NCBI RefSeq assembly: GCF_034190915.1
Contig: NW_026947485.1
Span: forward strand, 52,453,337-52,517,336
DNA: 64,000 bases
DNA from: Cavia porcellus
Taxonomy: Eukaryota > Chordata > Mammalia > Rodentia > Caviidae
Direction: 5' to 3'
Below the pieces are notes generated by a model, which was not told the DNA's origin, ran no database searches, and saw only the letters and a program-made list of their open reading frames with translations. The translations under genes and the position numbers were made by a program. The number at the start of each line of letters is the position of its first letter. Within the stretch, counting starts at the first letter, position 1. This document shows, piece after piece, positions 13,451 through 26,850 of this stretch.

Positions 13451-15860
13451 AAGTTTTTTGGGGTGTGGGTGGGTAGATACTTTTTCCAAATTATGACAGA
13501 TGTATTTTGTGTGTGTGTGTATGTGACATATTTAATGAAAATACTCTTCCAAAGGAAACGAAAACAAAACACAATAAAGAAACAATGTCAGGAAACAAGG
13601 CAAATGATAGGGGAAAATGAAACAATAAAGTAGGGAAAGACAACAGAAGGGAAGGAGAAGAGGAAGCGGGCAAGAGGAGAGGAAGCAGGGAGAGAACAAC
13701 ATGAAAGATAATCTCAGATGACAAACCTGGTCCTTCCCTGTCCATCCAAAATACTTGCCACCTGCTGACTCAGTAAGCCCTGCTGTGTACGCCCTGTTCA
13801 CAACATCCCTGCCATAGCTCAGTGTGCCTTCCCATCCCTCCAGCTTCCTCGCGGACATCAGTTGGCCGGCATCTTTTATCTATGTTAGCAGGGACTCTTC
13901 TTCAGAGCTCACAGCCTCAGGATTTTCTATTCTAGCCCTTCTGCTACATCACTACCAAGCTTCCTTACATAGTAAATTTTGAGGGTAAAAGCATAACATT
14001 ATCAAACCTTTCATAGTATTGCCTGTCTTGCATCCCATAATTTTCTCTTATTATTTCATGTTTTAATGCTACTGAATTTACTGCATTCTCAAGCACATCA
14101 TCATTATTCATGCTCCTGTGCCTTGCTCCTCTCCCTGGCATGCTCTCCATTACTATTTGACCTCAAAACCTAAGTCAGATTTCATCTGCTCTCCTTCTTT
14201 GTTAAAAGGTTCCACTGGGAATTTTAAAGTTCCCTGCTTTCTATTCTAAGGCCAAAATTTGTTAAAAGTTTGACTTCTCCATCAAATTGTATTTATTCGT
14301 TCATGTAGTCAGACAACAAGTGTCCATTAAATGTAGTGACACAAGTGCCTCATAATATAGCATTATCCTGAATATCTGCCCTAGTAACTAGAACAGTGGC
14401 CACTTTGAAAAAAATAACACAGATGGAAGTATAGCAGGAAACAGTAACATTCTGCTGCTGCTCACAATTTCAATGGTTCAGAATTTTAATAAGTATATCG
14501 TGATTTCTTCGAAAAGCAAATAAGGAAAATACAAGCACAAGTCCTTTTTCCTCCACTTCCCTGATGTAACCTGGTTTCTTCTACTATCCCTTAATGATTT
14601 TTAGAATCCATCATAATTATCTCAGAACCCCACAACCATTACATACATATTCATAGTACTATTATTTCTCATTCAAATGAATTGGAAAAATGAAAACATC
14701 AAATTTATTCATCATGAACTTCACATTGAGTTCATCAATAGTAGAAGTATATTGCTGTATTTCAACAGTAGCCAAAAATTAACTGGAGCTAATAAAAAAT
14801 TGAAAAAATTAGCATTTGAAGCTAATCGTGGATGAAGGACCCATTATAACCCAACAGTGATTTCTTTTCTTAAGCATTTCTGTCAAATATTTCACTGAAC
14901 ATCTACCATAAACCAGACACAATGCCAAGACTAGCTAACTTGAGGTTAACAAAAGGCTCAACATATAAATAAATAAATAACATACAGTTTAAAATTTTGA
15001 CAACTAACACAAAGGAAAAATATTACTGGCAGATAAAACAACAAAGAAAAATATTTTAATTTGGATAGCACAAAGGGTATTCCAACTGAGACCCGACGAG
15101 GAACAGGTCTCCTGAAGCGGAAGAGTAGAGATCTCATGCCAGACTAATACCACAGCAGGAACAGGCCCAGCACATTTGGCACCCCAAGGGAGGTCAGTGT
15201 GGGTAGGACACTGCCCTGCACACTGTCCACTGAGCTGAGTATGGCGTAATTCAAATCATAAACATTAACAGACATACTAGAAAAACTGCAGAATGTGATT
15301 CCATAAACCTTCCTGGCAATATTCTTCCAGATCTTATGTGTTTTTTCCACATACACCATTACCATAAAAAATCACGTATAGGACCACTCTCAGTAGAACT
15401 TCTACTTCTCAGCCAGAAGTTGGCTGAAATACTTACTTTGATTTCATTCAAAACACTCCCAACGAAAGGGTCCTTGGGAAGTTACATCAAGCAGTCATCA
15501 ACTGCATATAAATGTAAATTACAGCTACAATTTGGAATATCAGGAAACATTCACAGAAATTTTATACTTTTAAGTACTTTCCAAGAAAGGATGAGTTACA
15601 TCCATTTCTCTGAAAAAAAAAATCCATTTAAACTGAAATTTTGTGAACATTTGTGTACAGTGATTTCTGTCATAAAGTCAAACTGAGGGAAGAACAGTTA
15701 TTTTGTCAGAAAATTGAATGTTTATCCATCTAGGACCTTAAAAATTTCTATTAGTTTAAGCAATTATTTTCTATTAATGTAGACTTTCAAATTCCATACT
15801 GTGGTGGACAAATTAAAAGCAGTTACTATCTAGTCTCACTGTTAACCAAAGATTATTTTC
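13451..15860. other. Intron 2 DNA with a possible L2 trace
   Basis: No gene seen. At 13540-13700 there is a purine-rich tract. At about 14870-14950, ATTTCACTGAACATCTACC with CAGACACAATGCC resembles the 'activity' end of an L2/MIR-type repeat, weakly. The rest is unrecognised. Confidence 0.35.
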
Positions 15861-15875
15861 AAGAATTTTAGCCTG

Positions 15876-15947
15876 TGGGCTGGGGATTTAGCAAGCAGGC
15901 AGTCGTGAGTTCGATCCCTGGTACCAATAAAAACGAAAAAGACAAAA
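15876..15947 (+). mobile_element. ID SINE with internal deletion
   Basis: Same family as the copy at 19410, but the element jumps from GGGGATTTAGC straight to AAGCAGGCAGTCGTGAG. The block between (TCAGTGG...CCTTGC, about 26 bp) that carries the end of the A box is missing. The B box (GTTCGATCCC) and the tail ATAAAAACGAAAAAGAC are intact. A perfect 15-bp target duplication AAGAATTTTAGCCTG lies at 15861-15875 and 15948-15962, so the insertion itself is complete. Confidence 0.9.
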
Positions 15948-15954
15948 AAGAATT

Positions 15955-16110
15955 TTAGCCTGGTTCTGTCACTAATTACCTGGGTACCCCTGAATAAATT
16001 CTTTACCTCTTTCCGTCTCAGTTTATTAACTGAGAAACACAGAGGTAGAATACAGTGATCTCTAACGTATCTTTCCAACTTTAACACTATAATATTACAG
16101 GTCTGTGGGT
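15955..16110 (+). mobile_element. MIR SINE remnant
   Basis: Reads TGGTTCTGTCACTAATTACC, then CTTTACCTCTTTCCGTCTCA, then GTTTATTAACTGAGAAAC. This matches the MIR order (GGCTCTGCCACTTACTAGCTG, TTAACCTCTCTGNGCCTCAG, TTTCCTCATCTGTAAAATG) in plus orientation. The ID SINE above landed at its edge. Confidence 0.6.
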
Positions 16111-17460
16111 TCAGAGTCAATACATATATAAATAATGTATACAAGCATATGTCATAATATCAAGAAAACAACCTGGAAAGAATTAATATAAGGACTCACT
16201 CCACTAAGACCTTATATTTTATGTCATCTAAATAATATACACTAATATAATTATTAAAATCTTTCTATCACACAGATGAATATGATCCCATATGTATTAC
16301 TTAATCCCATAACTGGTTATTCTTGTATCTGTACATAATTAACATCCACCTGCAGACTTAGACACTTGACAAAATATTTCCATGTAAATTTTCATGTCTG
16401 ACCCTTCGCTAACTATAAAAGGTGAAACATACTGCAAGTATATTTCAAGGATGTAGAAATTGAAGCTGAAAGACAATATCCCTTGACAAATGTTCCCTCA
16501 CAAACAAGTATTCAGGATTAGTACAAACCACCTCATACTTTCCAAGTATGCAGAGCCCTTTACTAAGTATCGGTGTTGTGTGCTGGCTGGTGTTGTCACA
16601 CTTGTAAAAGAATAGAGATAATTCAATCAAATTCTGGGCCATTATTTCATGTTCGCTTTTCCTCTAGATGCCTTGTAGTGAGTATTATTTTGTCTGTTTT
16701 GAATATGGATATCAAGCTGATTGGTGTACAACATGTGTACCTCTCTTACCAAAAGAAAAGCACCTCGCTGTTTGAGTCTATCACCAGCGACACCTCCAGT
16801 CTCCCAAAGTCTCCTCAGAGTATGTGAGGCTTCAGAAGTGAGTTCTCAGGTACACTAAAAGTGACAGCAACAGGCCTGGATAGCTGGAAACTCTTTTTAG
16901 TTGAAACCGTCGTTAGAAAGATTTATAAAATCAAGTCCCCTGAACAAAGAAGCTTCTTTGTGAAATGTTACATAGGATTGAGTTTTAAAGTTGTGTGCCA
17001 AAGGAATCCCACAGGAGTATGTTTAGGATGGAGAGGTGCAAGCCTGTCTTCCAAAGAGACCATTCACAAGTATTTCACATTTATATTAATAATACTGCAC
17101 CTTCAATCAAGAGGGAGAAGAATAAAATTATTCCCAAATGATTTAAAATTGTCTTCACCCTCTGAGAAATGCTATTCTAGGTTTATAAACTACTCATTTT
17201 TTTCCATTCACTGTAATTTAGTGCTTCACACTCTAAAATGGACACTAAAATCTGTCATTATTACTGACCAGGCTGTAATCATACATACTCGGTCAAGCCA
17301 ACACTGTAGACTCTAACTCTGGGAATGCAGTTAACCAATTTTGTTTTTTTGTCCCACAGAGTACTGGTTAGACTTGTTTATTTGCTTTTAGTTAAAAAAA
17401 AAAAAATAACTGCAGAAAATGAACACTCCCATGGCTGTTTTGTGTTTGCACATTACACTG

Positions 17461-17528
17461 TACCTTTTAAATATTTCTGCTTACTCTAGATGTCATCAGA
17501 AAAGTAAACTAAATTGCAGATTTCATCC
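17461..17528. repeat. Source copy of a 67-bp local duplication
   Basis: Positions 17461-17527 are identical to 18904-18970, 1443 bp downstream. The next base differs and three more match. Just after this copy, at 17538-17549, is TTACTGCAAACC. Confidence 0.9.
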
Positions 17529-18903
17529 CAGGGAGTGTTACTGCAAACCCCTCATTTTCTTTCATCTTAATGAGCACAAGGAATGGAATGTGAACCTCAA
17601 GCACATCAAAACAAGCAAACCTGAGTGAGATGACCGTGGATCCTCAGTTAAGCAATGGGATCTATCTTTCAGGAAGGCGATTTTGAACACAATTCAGACA
17701 ACAACAAGTCTACACCACTGTCAGAGAAAAGACTTCTAAGAGTTGTGCAAAAGATTAAAAGGCACCATGTTTTTTTCTTGTGTCTTAAGAAAAATCAGAA
17801 ATAGACAGCAAAGTCTTGTGTATGATCTTATATATCCTGTATTATAGCCTATTTCATACCCACAGTAAAACTGAAATCTTTAAAGGAACTGCCTTCAAGT
17901 CTAGAATATTTATTCTGGTTAACAAAGCAGTGTCCTCCATAAATGTCATTTCTTCACTTTTGTGTAATAAAATCAACCTTTAATAAGTTCTACTCCTCTC
18001 TTTCCTTTCAATATATTTGTTTTGCAATCCTAAATTTCCTTACTCTGTGAGTGCCGATTTATCTGCTGTACTATGTCCATTGTTCAGTGCTTTACAAAAG
18101 AATAACTTGTGATAATTAAATGACCAAAATCTATTTAATGCTTAAATATTGTAATACAGATTATTCATATGCAATCAAGTTATTATTATTGGTTTATTAG
18201 CTGCAAACAATAGTGTCAGAAATATTGAAGTAAGTTTTCCCAGCAGGCCTATAGATATTTGCTATTATAATCTTTGTTTTAACAACTCCTAAATGAGAAA
18301 ACTACAAATTTTTATATAGTAGGAATACTTTAAAACTGCCTGCAATAAATCTTCTTAGTCTTATGTTATATTTCCATACCATTGAAAGAAATAGCTGATA
18401 CTGCACATAGTTTTGAAATACACTGTTCTCTAAAGTATATGCTTCATCAGCAACTTACTTCAACATCCACATCTCCCTCTCAAAGGGAATTGAAACTAAT
18501 TATGTACTGTCCCAAATGCTCAGATACTACTGATACCATATGAATTCATATATTATTCAAAAAGCTGATTTTTAACTTATTAATATGACTCTTAGGTAAA
18601 CTGTATCTCTATTATAAAAGACTTTGCTTTACTCCATGAGCTAACTCTAGCTGTAACAGTTATTGAGATATTCTTTCCAATATAACTACAAACACTTGAT
18701 TAAGAGGCTGCTTAATCAAGAAATTTTTAAATGAAAGAGAAAGCTTATTCTATGCAAGACAAAATATCAAAAGAAGATGAAGGAAACATGTATGTATAAT
18801 TCTTCAAGAAATATTCCAAATAAGAGTTTTTATCCTTAAAATTTTTATTGGTATATAATATAAGCTATAATTTAGGCTGCTAGATTCATCAAGACTGCTA
18901 AGA

Positions 18904-18987
18904 TACCTTTTAAATATTTCTGCTTACTCTAGATGTCATCAGAAAAGTAAACTAAATTGCAGATTTCATCGCAGAGGTTTGCAGTAA
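18904..18987. repeat. Second copy of the 67-bp duplication plus inverted 12-mer
   Basis: 18904-18970 repeats 17461-17527 without change. It is followed at 18976-18987 by GGTTTGCAGTAA, the exact reverse complement of the TTACTGCAAACC that follows the first copy at 17538. No A tail or target duplication is visible, so this does not look like a SINE or retrocopy. Confidence 0.9.
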
Positions 18988-19409
18988 TCATATAATTCTT
19001 TATGGCTACGTCTAAAAGATCTGAAGTCACTCACTGTGCCATTTAACCAAGTTTCATGGCCAAGTTAAATTTTTCTTTTCCAATATGAAATTTAGATTAA
19101 CATGTTGCACAGTGAAATTAAAACTAAGTAATACGTCTGAGAAAGGTTAATGTTTCTAGAGAAAACAGGTTTCCCAAAAGGCTAAGGACTGCAACAAGCA
19201 GCAGACCGGCAGGCTATCTGAAACAGGCAACCACACCTATCAGTTCCTATGGATCATCCGTCATAGTATAAGAAGCCACCGACTCCAAAAAAGGAAAGAA
19301 AATAGACCTTCAAATATTCAAAATAGTAACTAATATTCAGATAACTCTACATACTTATCTTGTCTAGAGTAGTATGTTCAATTAAAAACCTTACAGGTTC
19401 TCTACCTGT

Positions 19410-19529
19410 CGGGGCTGGGGATTTAGCTCAGTGGCATAAGCACCTGCCTTGCAAGCAGGCGGTCATGAGTTCAATCCCTGGTACCGATAAAAATGAAAAA
19501 GACAAAAAAAAAAAATTACAAAAAAAAAA
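19410..19529 (+). mobile_element. Full-length ID-type SINE, young
   Basis: Begins GGGGCTGGGGATTTAGCTCA, has CACCTGCCTTGCAAGCAGGC, a near-perfect B box (GTTCAATCCC), then GGTACCGATAAAAATG and a long A-rich tail with one ATTAC interruption. It is flanked by a perfect 26-bp target duplication at 19384-19409 and 19530-19555. It serves as the reference copy for the family in this window. Confidence 0.95.
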
Positions 19530-20254
19530 AAAAACCTTACAGGTTCTCTACCTGTTGTGCACATTGGAATTTCTTGGAGATTTTATAGATACCTAAGCTC
19601 TTTTCCCAAATGATTCACACATTAATTGGTTTGGAACAGGTCCTGGATACCAGTATGTATTTTAAGTAGCATGTGAAGTAAAGAACCACTGCTTGTCACA
19701 AAGAGATACGATTATTGTCTCACCCTGTATCTTTAGCTTAGGTTATTCCAATTTCTTCTTGCTACAAGTGGAAAATGCCTATATACCACAAGAGGAAGAG
19801 AATATGCTTAAATTCTTTACCTATCCTTGGAATGAGGCCAAATTAGTAAGTAGACTTACTAATGAGGCCAATCAGTAAGTAGTTCTGAAAATCACAGAAG
19901 TCTTTTCTCTGTATGTCAAGTTTTTTCTAAATTCAGGAATTATCTTGAATTTATCATAACAGAGATGAAATTCTCAAGAAATACAACATATTGCATTTTT
20001 TTCAACTTTTTCTGGCCCAATAGCGAGGTAGAATACAGTCTTGTTAGTAATAGTGGTAAAGCATAGAAGTAATTTTCAGCTAGGGAAGCAGACTAGAATT
20101 TGAAGCTGGGAAAAACTATCTTCTCTCCTTAGTAAACTTAACACAATCTGTAGAGGACCTTAAATGTCCCAAAATACCTAGTCCTTCCTCTGACAACCCA
20201 AACTCTCATTTACAAATAAATTGAAAGTACACAAGCTATCTGCTGAAAGTCAAG

Positions 20255-20420
20255 ACTTTAGCTATTTAGATACAGCTATAGGCCAGCTACTTGGCTTTTC
20301 TGAACTCAACCTTCTCTATAGATGATAATGCCAACCTTACATGTTCCATAGAGTTGTTGATAATTATATCATCACTAAGAAAAATCAAGTTATTAAACAC
20401 ATAATGTTGTAACAGTAATA
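20255..20420 (+). mobile_element. MIR-like remnant
   Basis: ATAGATGATAATGCCAACC, then TTACATGTTCCATAGAGTTG, then TTGATAATTATATCATC follow the MIR order (CTGTAAAATGATAATACCTACC, TCATAGGGTTGTTGTGAGG). Divergent. Confidence 0.45.
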
Positions 20421-23400
20421 TCTTTAATATTATAAACAAAAATATTCTTTAATATGCATGGACTTAAGACACAGTCTTCCCTTCTAAAGAGATGTAAAGA
20501 AAGTCAAGCCATATTGTAAGAGAAATTACCACAGCTTAGCTCATTTAAAGTTGTTTTCTACAGAAGAACCAAATGTCCTTAAAAGGTAAAGATTTTCATT
20601 TATTTAAAAATTAAGACAGAAGAAGTATTGGGAGCAAACACTGTCCCTGGCCCAGGACTAAACAGCGCGAGGGCCACAAAGCTTAATAAGAAACCAACCC
20701 TCCCTGTGAGGTGCCCTCAGTCTAGTAATACAAAAGAGGGACTGAAATTCTGTGGATAAACGATGTCCTCAGAGTCACTGCTTCTTAACTAAAGTTATGG
20801 GGAAGCAACATAAGCGAAGCTGGGTGAAGGAAAATGCTAAACATATATAGCGAAGCACAAGAAGCATATTTTGGCTATGAAAAAAGTTCATAAAAGGAAA
20901 AAGCAAGTTATTTTTTATTCCTAGACTCAATCATCCAAAATCATTCCCCGAAAGTTTATTACGGGCCTGGAGTTACACTAATTTCTGGGAACGCAACTTC
21001 GAGCCATGGACATTAGACACATAATTGCACAAAATAAATTACAACGTGTGGAAACAGCTAAAAATGAAAGGAAGTGTGTGAAATAGGAAACTCATTTTAG
21101 GTGAGTTCTCTGAAGGGATAGGAACTGACCTGCCAAAAGGAAGACCTGGATGAAAAGCCCTGAGGCAAAAAGAAAACCAAAGGGATCTAAGAAGTGGAAA
21201 GGAAGCCAGTGAATCTACAGAGGACCAAAGTCTAGGAGAGTGCAGAGAGGGAGGGAATTACAAGCAGGAAACAAGTTCTGTCAAGTTACAGAAAATAAAA
21301 GGGCTGAGAAGAAGCTACCAAACTAATTGAGAAGTGCGACTTATCAATAAAAGAACATTTTGGTAGTAACTATTCCTTCCAGGATACAACCAAAAAGAGT
21401 TAAAGCAACAGCCATCTAGAGCAAAAATTGGTCTGAATACCAGGAAATGGTGCTTAGCTGAAACCTCAAATGTCTCAGTGAAATAGTACTAAAATGTAAT
21501 CCGAGTCCTTAGAGAACAGCCTGTGTCATAAAATTAAAAGACAACTATGGAACAGAAATGAAAATCAACTGAGAATTCAGACACAGAGGCATATCAATTG
21601 GAATTAAGAGAGCATAGATTTATAGATTTGCTAATCCTTCCATGATATAACATTCTTCATGCGTGACTCAGCTCCAGTATTCTGATATGAAAAGACTGAG
21701 AACCTGATCCAGTGCTGTAGTGACAAATATGGTATAAAATCATGGAACTTAACAAGACAACGAGAGATCTTTTGAAAGATCCAGCTGACCAACAAAGATA
21801 TCAGGTAAAGTTAAAAAAGAGATGAGAGACTGTGGAGAAAAAGAACACAGTCAACAGATATGGAGTAATTTTTAAAATAAAGCACAGGGAGAAAACAAAG
21901 TAAATTTGCGATTTCAAAAATCTTAGATGGAAAAGATTTTGGTAAAATGATGTGCAAGGTGATATAAAGCCCCTGGTGTCTCAATATTTAGAAGGCAGCT
22001 GATGTGAAACAGTTCATTAGTATTAAATAAATGAATGATTGATGTTGTTTCAAACAAATTAAAAGAAGTACTGTGTCAGGCAAACAAGTCCAGACCCACA
22101 AGGTCAAATAAGGTATTACTTATGGACTGCATAAATTAAACCAAAAGTAGAGTAGTAGGCATAGTAAACAGTCCCGGTGATCACACTCAACAACTGACTA
22201 AGCAGCTACCATCTGATTTTCACTGCAATTTGGGAATCCTTCGCATCAAATGTCCAGAGACCAGATGGCTAACAAGGCCCAAGTGTAAATCAGTGAGATA
22301 AGACTTGTGGTCTGAATTTCTTCAAACTGCTCTATCCAAACAAAATTTGTTCAAAATATGTGTGTATAGTACAAGTCAGTATTGTTCAAACCCTCTTTGA
22401 AAGGCACATTTTTATGATTACACATTTTTATTTCATTGGAGCCCAATCATTGAAATTAATATACAATGGATCTTATTTAAAAAATTAAAAATCTAAAGTT
22501 TGTATGTTTAAGTTAAAATATTGAATGTTTTATTCTATTTTTTGAAATTTAGATTCAGATCAAACAATGGACCACTTAATTTAGTTGAAATATTGAAAAC
22601 ATAAATATGTAAAAATATAAATTTAATTTTATGTTTCTAATGTTGAGTATCTGTATACAGAATTATTTGTATTGATAAGACTTTTAAAATTCTGCTGTAG
22701 ATGAGAATTTTATGAGAGCCCTCACTGTCTGGCAATCACAGGCTAAAGATAATTGCTCACAATCATACCATTACATGGGTGTGTTATTGTCATTTACCTT
22801 TGCTATGACAGCATCTTCGTAATGCTGAAGGAATGCTGTGAGAATAACCTACAAAAACAAGTCTCTACATGAATGAGATGTTCATGTTCTTTTCATAAAG
22901 GAAAAAAATAATGGGCAGTATCCAAAGATGAGATGTATGACATTATTATGATCGCACTGGTATGAATCAATTATTCATGATCATTTGAGATGGTGGGAAT
23001 CTTTATTTCCCCCTTAAATTTTCCAATCCAAGTTCTCACAAGTTCTCAAGGGCCATGGAAAATGTATTTAACCAAATAATGTTCCAAAGCAGAACAAATT
23101 TCTCCACCCACTCTCTCTCCCATGTTTCACTTAATGTAATTTTCACCCTCTAATACAGTGCTCCCATCTGAGTGTTGTAACAGAGATCTCCCTTGACTTC
23201 TGTGTTATCTTGCTATTGAACTCATGGAGCCTGGGGAGAATTCAACAAAAATTTACCAATAGTTCTCAACAGACTAGCTGAAAGAAACATGGGGAAAGTG
23301 ATAACACTGAGTCTCAGCTGTGCTAAAATAAAGAGGAAATAGAACACCTGAAAACGGTAGAGGATGATCCCCATCAGTCTTTTTCATTGAGATATCCCCT

Positions 23401-26400
23401 GGCCCTGGGTACTGAGCTTAGCAGGAAGCAGGTTCTTTTTCCACAGACTGTGGCTAATGGACAGCTGAGAATCACTGTCTTAGAGAATCCGTCAACAGGA
23501 GTTGCTCCTATATGAGCTCTTCCTTCATAGGACCAACAGGTAAATGATTTGTGCAAGCCCAGTAAGTTTCTGAATTTCAAGATCTTACTGAAAAAAAAAA
23601 TATAAAATAGTATATAGTATTTAGTAATCCAGTAAAATTGTATCCCTCCCGCCAAGCCTCCAGAGAGGCCTAACTTCACTGACATGAAAGCTGTGTAGAC
23701 ACAATACTTGGACTCTGCTAGGAAAGTCTCACTGCTAAGCTGCTGTACTCATGGAATTCATGATGACTTTTTGCATGAGAGTGCTTCTGTTCGTATTTTA
23801 CACTGCCTCTCATCTCTCAAATTATGGACCACATTCTGAGTTTTGCAAAAACTGATGCAAGATGAGTTTCCCGGCCTCTATATGTAACCTGAGTGTGTGC
23901 TACAGGTTATCAAGCTCTAACCTGTCTTTGGGAAGTTGAGCCCTCACCGTAATGGTTTTTGCCACCAGCAGGACTTTTGTTTTAAAATATTATTACTTTT
24001 AATGTAAGGAAATAACTTGCCTCAGAGTAAATCAACACTGTAGAAGAGAACACAGACAATATTACATGTAAGTCAACTTTGTCCATTTTTCCTCATGTAA
24101 TTTCCTGTAACTCCAGGGAGGAAACCATGTAAAGAGGTGGATGTAAGAGGTTGCAGTAAACAAGAATTAGACATTTATAATTTTATTTGTACACACACAT
24201 GAAAGAAAGTTACAAACATACTGACATATCCTTTGTTTTCAGTTGCAATTTTGTGTTTTAACTGGATGAGATGAAAAAGACCACTTAGAGTCTTAAAACT
24301 ATTAAGATCAGCATTTCCAAATAATCTACACGATATTTCATTCATTTCAACAAGCAACTATTCCATTCATCCACAGACTTCAGAACAAAGTAACAAACAG
24401 CCTGAGATAACCAACCAGCCACTTTACCCTACCAATAAGTTTCAATGAGCAACTTGGGAGACACTTAAGAAACATAAATATGTTGTTTTCCCCCTTACTG
24501 AGCATATTGATTAGAAAAAGACATCTGAATCTCTGCCTTCCCACTGTCTGATATGGCAACTTTCATAAGCCTTTAAAACCTCTTCTAGATCTAGCATTGT
24601 AGGTTTGGGAAAAATTAACCCAAGCATATGTCCTCATGACCTCAGCTGGCCTTGAGCTCACCTGAGATTGTCCCATGTCAGAAATCTTAAATCCATAACT
24701 TCTGTTATTATATAGAATTCCATCTTCTCTTTCTACATATTGTAGTCAATCACTATACCTAATTCTACTTTTGTTTCTTAAACTACAAAATTATGTTACA
24801 GCTAAAGGCCAGGATACGAATCTTTCTTCAGGTTCTGTAAAAGTATATGGACTGCTAATGCCTTTCTTTTGTCTTATTTGCAAGGACTTCTTTTATATCC
24901 ACTGCCTATCACGTCAAATTTTCTTTGGACAATGTCCTTAAATCTTTCCCCCACTGTCCTTTCATCATAAGTCCATTTCTCCAAACTAAAACTGTGAGCT
25001 CATTTTCATCATGTAACATTCTTCTTCCACATATACTTCACTGATTGCAATCCTACCTGCCACTGCCACAGTCCAAAACACCCTCCCTTGTCAGCCAGAT
25101 TAACAGTCTTCCAATTGGTCACTCCTTGCCTTCAGTCTTTCCTATTCTTATTTATTTTCCAAACGGTTTCAAGAGCAATCCTTCAAAACTATAGCCAAAC
25201 TAAAATATAAATCTCATAGGTCCCTACTTCCTTTGATCTCCTCTACCTTACTTAACTCTTCTACAGAGCCTTTCCTTCTCATCTCTTTCCACACCTCATC
25301 AAGCATTTTATAGCCCAATTTACATAAAATTGCTTCCAATGTCCTCCAGCTGGCAACATCCTACCTCTCTTAACTCTAAAACTATAGATGGGCTGTGTTT
25401 TGGGCTAGAAATACCCTGACCTCATCTTCTTCCATCCTCTGCTTCAATAATTTAGCTCATTTAGGTGCTGTCATGCACAGGGTTTCCTCTGGAAGGCTCT
25501 GGCTGAGGCCCTCTCTATTGTGCAGATTTGTGCTTCTCTTAGGTGAATATGGGGTAGGTGCTACTTTCCCTGGAGCACTAATTGCAAATAAACTGCCTGT
25601 TTCTCTTCTAAGACTGCACATTCTGAATGCAGAGAACACAATTGTATTGTTCATCATTGTATCCTCAACATAGCACAGTGTCAATGTGGGGACCCAAACT
25701 CAATGTAATTGATGTTTATTTAGTTTCCCAAGTCACATTTTAACTCCTAATCCCCAAAATTCACAGAAGACAATTTGTGTGTACAGAATGTTCAAATCCA
25801 GGAAGTTTGAGGTTTGAGAACTAAAATTATCTAGACCACAGCATTTGTGGTCTTGGTCATTAAATGTTATTTATTTCTTCAGTGGTAAGCATTTTTGAGA
25901 TGATTTCCAAGCTAATTCCCAGGCCCCAGCTACTTGCTAGAAGAACTCTCAATAGGAGGGAAATAAACCCAGTTCCTTGGATGAGTCCTCATCCTCCACC
26001 TGCCCCTCAATACTATCTCAATTCTTCCTGTAACGATCGAAAGAGTATAGGACGATCAGAAAGAAATTGAAAATTTTGACCAAATAAAAAGTAGGATACA
26101 GACATAATGTCCAATATCAAGGTATTTTATAAAAATAAGGCTAAAGTAATAAATTAGGAAAACAAAATTAATAGTAGTAAGAATAACAATAACTATATAT
26201 TATTTTAGAGCACACAGTACACTTTAAAATACATTTATACAATCGTCACCAAAACAAATCTGATCACTTATGCAGGAATTATAGAAAGGATTTGTAAAAA
26301 GGCAAGAAAAATAACCTTTTGTTTGGTGGAAAAACAAATAGGTGTGTATATCCACTTCCATGAATCATGAATGCAAAGATGTAGTCTCTTCCTTTTTACT

Positions 26401-26639
26401 TGTGCAAAATGTATTCTATACATGTCATCATTTCACAATCACTTAAAATCTATAATTAATTGATGTCAGTACATTATGGATATAAATATCTAGGGTCTCA
26501 GTAAAACGTGGTCTACATACCCTAGTCCCTGTGGGTATATAACCTAATATAACCATGATGAATAAGAAAAACAAAGCCTTAAAATTGATATACCTGGGCT
26601 TAAGGAAAATAATAATGCAAAACAACTCATTGAGCATTT
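20421..26639. other. Intron 2 DNA with ancient LINE-like patches
   Basis: No gene seen. 20630-20740 (GGGAGCAAACACTGTCCCTG, then TGCCCTCAGTCTAGTAATAC) and 24900-25690 (ending TATCCTCAACATAGCACAGT) have the wording of decayed L2-type repeats. The latter holds open frames on both strands that have no coding support. 21350-22700 and 22700-24880 hold nothing I recognise. Confidence 0.35.
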
Positions 26640-26850
26640 ACTCACTTGTGTCTGTGTTGATTAAGCATGAAATACACATTTTCTAGTTTAACCCTTAGAG
26701 TAACACAATGAAGTATCTAGCACTAACATCACCAGTTTGTGAATGAGAGCTTAGAGCTCACAGAGTTTAGATAACTTACCTAACACCAATAACAATGATC
26801 TAGACAGAGACTGAATGCTTGCAATTTGTTCTCATTGACCTCCGGAACCC
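26640..26850 (-). mobile_element. MIR SINE remnant
   Basis: Plus strand shows CACCAGTTTGTGAATGAG, then GAGCTCACAGAGTTTAGATA, then ACTTACCTAACACCA. This is the complement order of MIR (compare CATTTTACAGATGAGG, then CAGAGAGGTTAAGTAACTTG). Confidence 0.6.

Larger units (their letters stand above)
16111..19383. other. Intron 2 DNA, mostly unrecognised
   Basis: Contains a 151-codon open frame at 16861-17316 (plus) without family similarity, the 67-bp repeat pair, and a weak MIR-like trace near 18240-18310. I see no splice-bounded exon that matches MDFIC. Confidence 0.4.
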
